Notes under the pieces: model-generated
Told to the model about the DNA's origin: nothing
The model's input: only the letters and a program-made list of their open reading frames with translations
The model's database searches: none
NCBI GenBank assembly: GCA_030549495.1
Contig: JAUIRK010000923.1
Location: forward strand, 310,001-374,000
DNA length: 64,000 bases
Direction: 5' to 3'
From: Nectonema munidae
Lineage: Eukaryota; Nematomorpha; Nectonematoida; Nectonematidae
Made by a program: the position numbers and the translations under genes
In this document: piece by piece, positions 61,549 through 64,000 of the stretch
How positions within the stretch are numbered: position 1 is the stretch's first letter
Layout: each line of letters opens with the position of its first letter

Positions 61549-64000
61549 TTAGTCAGTTAATTAGTCTGTTTGTAGATTTCTTTTGAATAATAGAGGAGGT
61601 CCCAGTTCACTTTTAAATAATGATTAATTGAACACGGGTTTCAAAACGGACTCCCTATTTCCCAAAAATCCACAGTTATCATATGCTTGATTTCAGTTTC
61701 GAGAAAACTTTTCCCTAGTGTATCTTTATTATTCCGGGAGTGTGGAGATTTTAAAGGCATATGTGTCGGAGTCGAAGTCGGCATCTTCCTAATGATATTA
61801 AGTTTTTGCTATTTAACTCTTTGCAAATACAGGAGATCTATAAATATAAGATGCTACGATTTCTTCATGGACTATCTTAAATGGAAAGCTTCACTATGTT
61901 CAAATGCAAATTCTTTTCTTGAATAGTAATTTTTATCAATATAAGACTAGAACAAGATAAAGATATCATATTCCGAGAATAATAATGCCAGAATGTAAAC
62001 AGTCAGTTGCATATAAAGTTTCAGAGTTAGAGTGTTTCATTTAAAAATAAATAATCTTTGTGATTGTGGATCAATTCCCAAAGGTTCCTTGAAAAACAAA
62101 CGCATACGTTTTTTTCAAGGGAATAAATATGCTTTACCTAGCGCTATTATTAAAACTCTTTTTCCCGTTTAAATGGAATTTATCACACATTTCATTACAC
62201 ATGTTACATATATATATATTCTATATATATATATTATTTTTCAACCAATCATATAGTTTTTATGAAATAAAACTGCAATTTCAAAGTTAAGTTTTTTGAA
62301 CTTTTAGGTAGAATTTTTGAAATGTGGCTTTCAATATGTATGTAAAATATTTTTTGAAAATTTTTATTTTAAGTATATTTTTTAAGCATTTTACGATTTA
62401 CACCTTTAAATAAATAATAAGGCTGGCAAGTTCTGGCAAGTTGTCTCCCCGGAGGTCTTGCCAGACCTCTGATATTAATTCACTCTCACATTTTTCCACC
62501 TAATTTTTAATAGCCTGAATGTTATATCTTTTTTTTTATATATATAATTTTTTTTGTATAAAATATTTATTTTTGATTCCAAAGATACAATGCATGATGA
62601 TGTTTATGCTTGTAAAAACGTTTTTTGTGATATTTTTTGACTTTCATTTCTGCATCTTTTGTATGGATAACAGAGGTAACACACAGTGCTACTCCAATTC
62701 AAACAATTTTTTATATCCAATCAGTTTTTATCAACGCTTATCATTTAATACATTCATTTTTGTTTTGATCCCGTAAACTATTGAATATTGTCTGAATAAA
62801 TGTCTTCTCCTTCTTCTTCTTCTTCTTCTATAGTAAAATTTAGTAGTCGGAGTCAAGTATTTGGATTATGGCCCTTATCATTAATAAAAAAAACCTAAAT
62901 AAACAAAATTTGAATTAGATTTTTTTTATATCAATCAATTTTAGATAAATAAACTTCTCAAAATATGGCTTTGTTAAAAATTTCTTGGCCCACTCCCCCA
63001 TCCAATGACGTAGGCAGGAATTTGAATCATTGGGGGTAGCAAAAACTTTCTATAGCAAAATATTAATTCTCAAGGAGACTAAATTTTCTAAGGAAGTAGG
63101 GGCGGGACTTGGTCTCTGGGTCCCTGGCCCATTTAGAATAATGTTGATCTTGATTTCTGCATCGGCAGTGAGTTGGGAAATTATTAAAGAAGGGGTAGAA
63201 AGTAGACATTGAAGACTAAATTTTATAAACAAACATACAAATTATAAAAGTGCAAAGTTTTTGACAAAAAAGATATCGTAGATCTGCCACCCAAAAAAAG
63301 ATAGTGCACATTTCTTAGAGTAAAATCAAAAGTTTTTTATTTTTTGTCTGAATTATTTTTAAATAGTTTCGAACAAACTACTAAAGAAGCACATTGTGAA
63401 ATCAGGGTGTAATTTTATCAATTTTTTGTTTATTGGTGGATGAGTAAGGTTTTGATTTCGTATCTACTTTTCCAATCGCCATCTTGAAAATAGGGCGGTA
63501 ATATTTGTATTCAAAAAATTATGGCATTTGACTTGAAACTGTCAACACCTGCATTTATTTTAGTTTTTAAATATTTTCTTCCTACCAAATTTTTGATGCT
63601 TCAATTCCAAAAAAACTTGTCTGAGATAAAACGTTCTCTGAAATACTTGTTAAGCCTAATGTCTTTTTGCACATTTTATGAAAGCTTAGAAGCCAGCCCA
63701 TAATAAGCCATAATAAGTGCGGGAGGTCACTATTATCCGGTCCACGTTTTACAGCGTGTATAAAATCAACCCGCACCCAGTTCGCCTCTACAATTTACAT
63801 GATGTGATATGTCATACTCACAACTTTCAACTTGAAAAGAATTCATTGTTTCACAAAAAAAAGGTTCTAATTTTTTTTAAAATTTCGAATAGCTGTGGAG
63901 AAACAAATGATTACCTAAAAATCTATCTCTTCTGGCAAATGGGATCTTATTTGTAGAAGTGGAATTCACGCAACACTAAAGGAGGCACTTGAAGAAGGAT
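61549..64000. other. AT-rich DNA with small repeats to window end
   Basis: (AT)n at 62208-62240, an inverted pair TCTGGCAAG / CTTGCCAGA at 62430-62475, (CTT)n at 62809-62829 and a phrase GACGTAGGCAGGAATTTGAA at 63006 that resembles a hAT MITE end without a partner. No gene supported. Confidence 0.45.

Noticed and set aside
57619-64000. Homeodomain exon for the eh1-bearing gene
   Set aside because: No WFQNRR-type coding stretch was found by eye on either strand.

Overview
The window is AT-rich, intron-rich eukaryotic DNA packed with transposons. There are no operons, and the genes are split by GT-AG introns. The mix of families (pogo/Tigger, hAT, piggyBac, MULE with FLYWCH finger, CR1/Jockey-like LINEs, tRNA-derived SINEs, many MITEs) suggests an invertebrate, most likely an arthropod. 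A caligid copepod such as a salmon louse is my guess from memory of similar repeats; no search was run.

The host gene that dominates the window is a DExH-box RNA helicase on the + strand, spread over about 34 kb (at or before ~608 to 34591). Eleven exons can be placed with matching splice phases, giving an open frame of about 856 codons. Exon order follows the family: motif I and Ia (exon 2), DEAH box and motif III (exon 3), RecA1 end (exon 4), motifs IV and V (exon 5), motif VI (exon 6), winged helix (exon 7), HA2 (exons 8-9) and OB fold (exons 9-11). It looks most like the YTHDC2/Bgcn branch, without ankyrin or YTH domains. Two poly(A) signals follow the stop.

The introns are full of mobile DNA. 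Intron 1 holds a pogo-type MITE and a short hAT element. Intron 2 holds pogo and MULE/FLYWCH fragments and a full-length but broken ZBED-type hAT. Intron 4 (9.6 kb) holds hAT and MULE MITEs, a SINE, tandem repeats, a piggyBac fragment and an unclassified coding fragment. Intron 7 holds an intact Tigger element and a broken integrase-bearing element with long inverted ends.

Downstream of the helicase come a LINE tail, a piggyBac element with an intact 591-codon transposase on the - strand, SINEs, a microsatellite-rich higher-GC stretch (41.6-42.15 kb), a 20-bp satellite (43.7-44.2 kb), two LINE fragments (46.2-47.9 and 49.8-50.6 kb), then about 5.5 kb of featureless AT-rich DNA. At 57.2-57.6 kb there is a probable first coding exon of a second host gene with an eh1-like repressor motif (SFKIDDIL), as found near the N-terminus of many homeobox regulators. 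Its promoter side carries an inverted CCAAT box and an E-box; no homeodomain exon was seen before the window ends. An internally deleted Tigger copy (59.1-60.0 kb) and a small TTAA MITE follow.

No tRNA or rRNA gene, CRISPR array or bacterial-type feature was seen. Exon limits come from reading splice sites by eye and from remembered family sequences.
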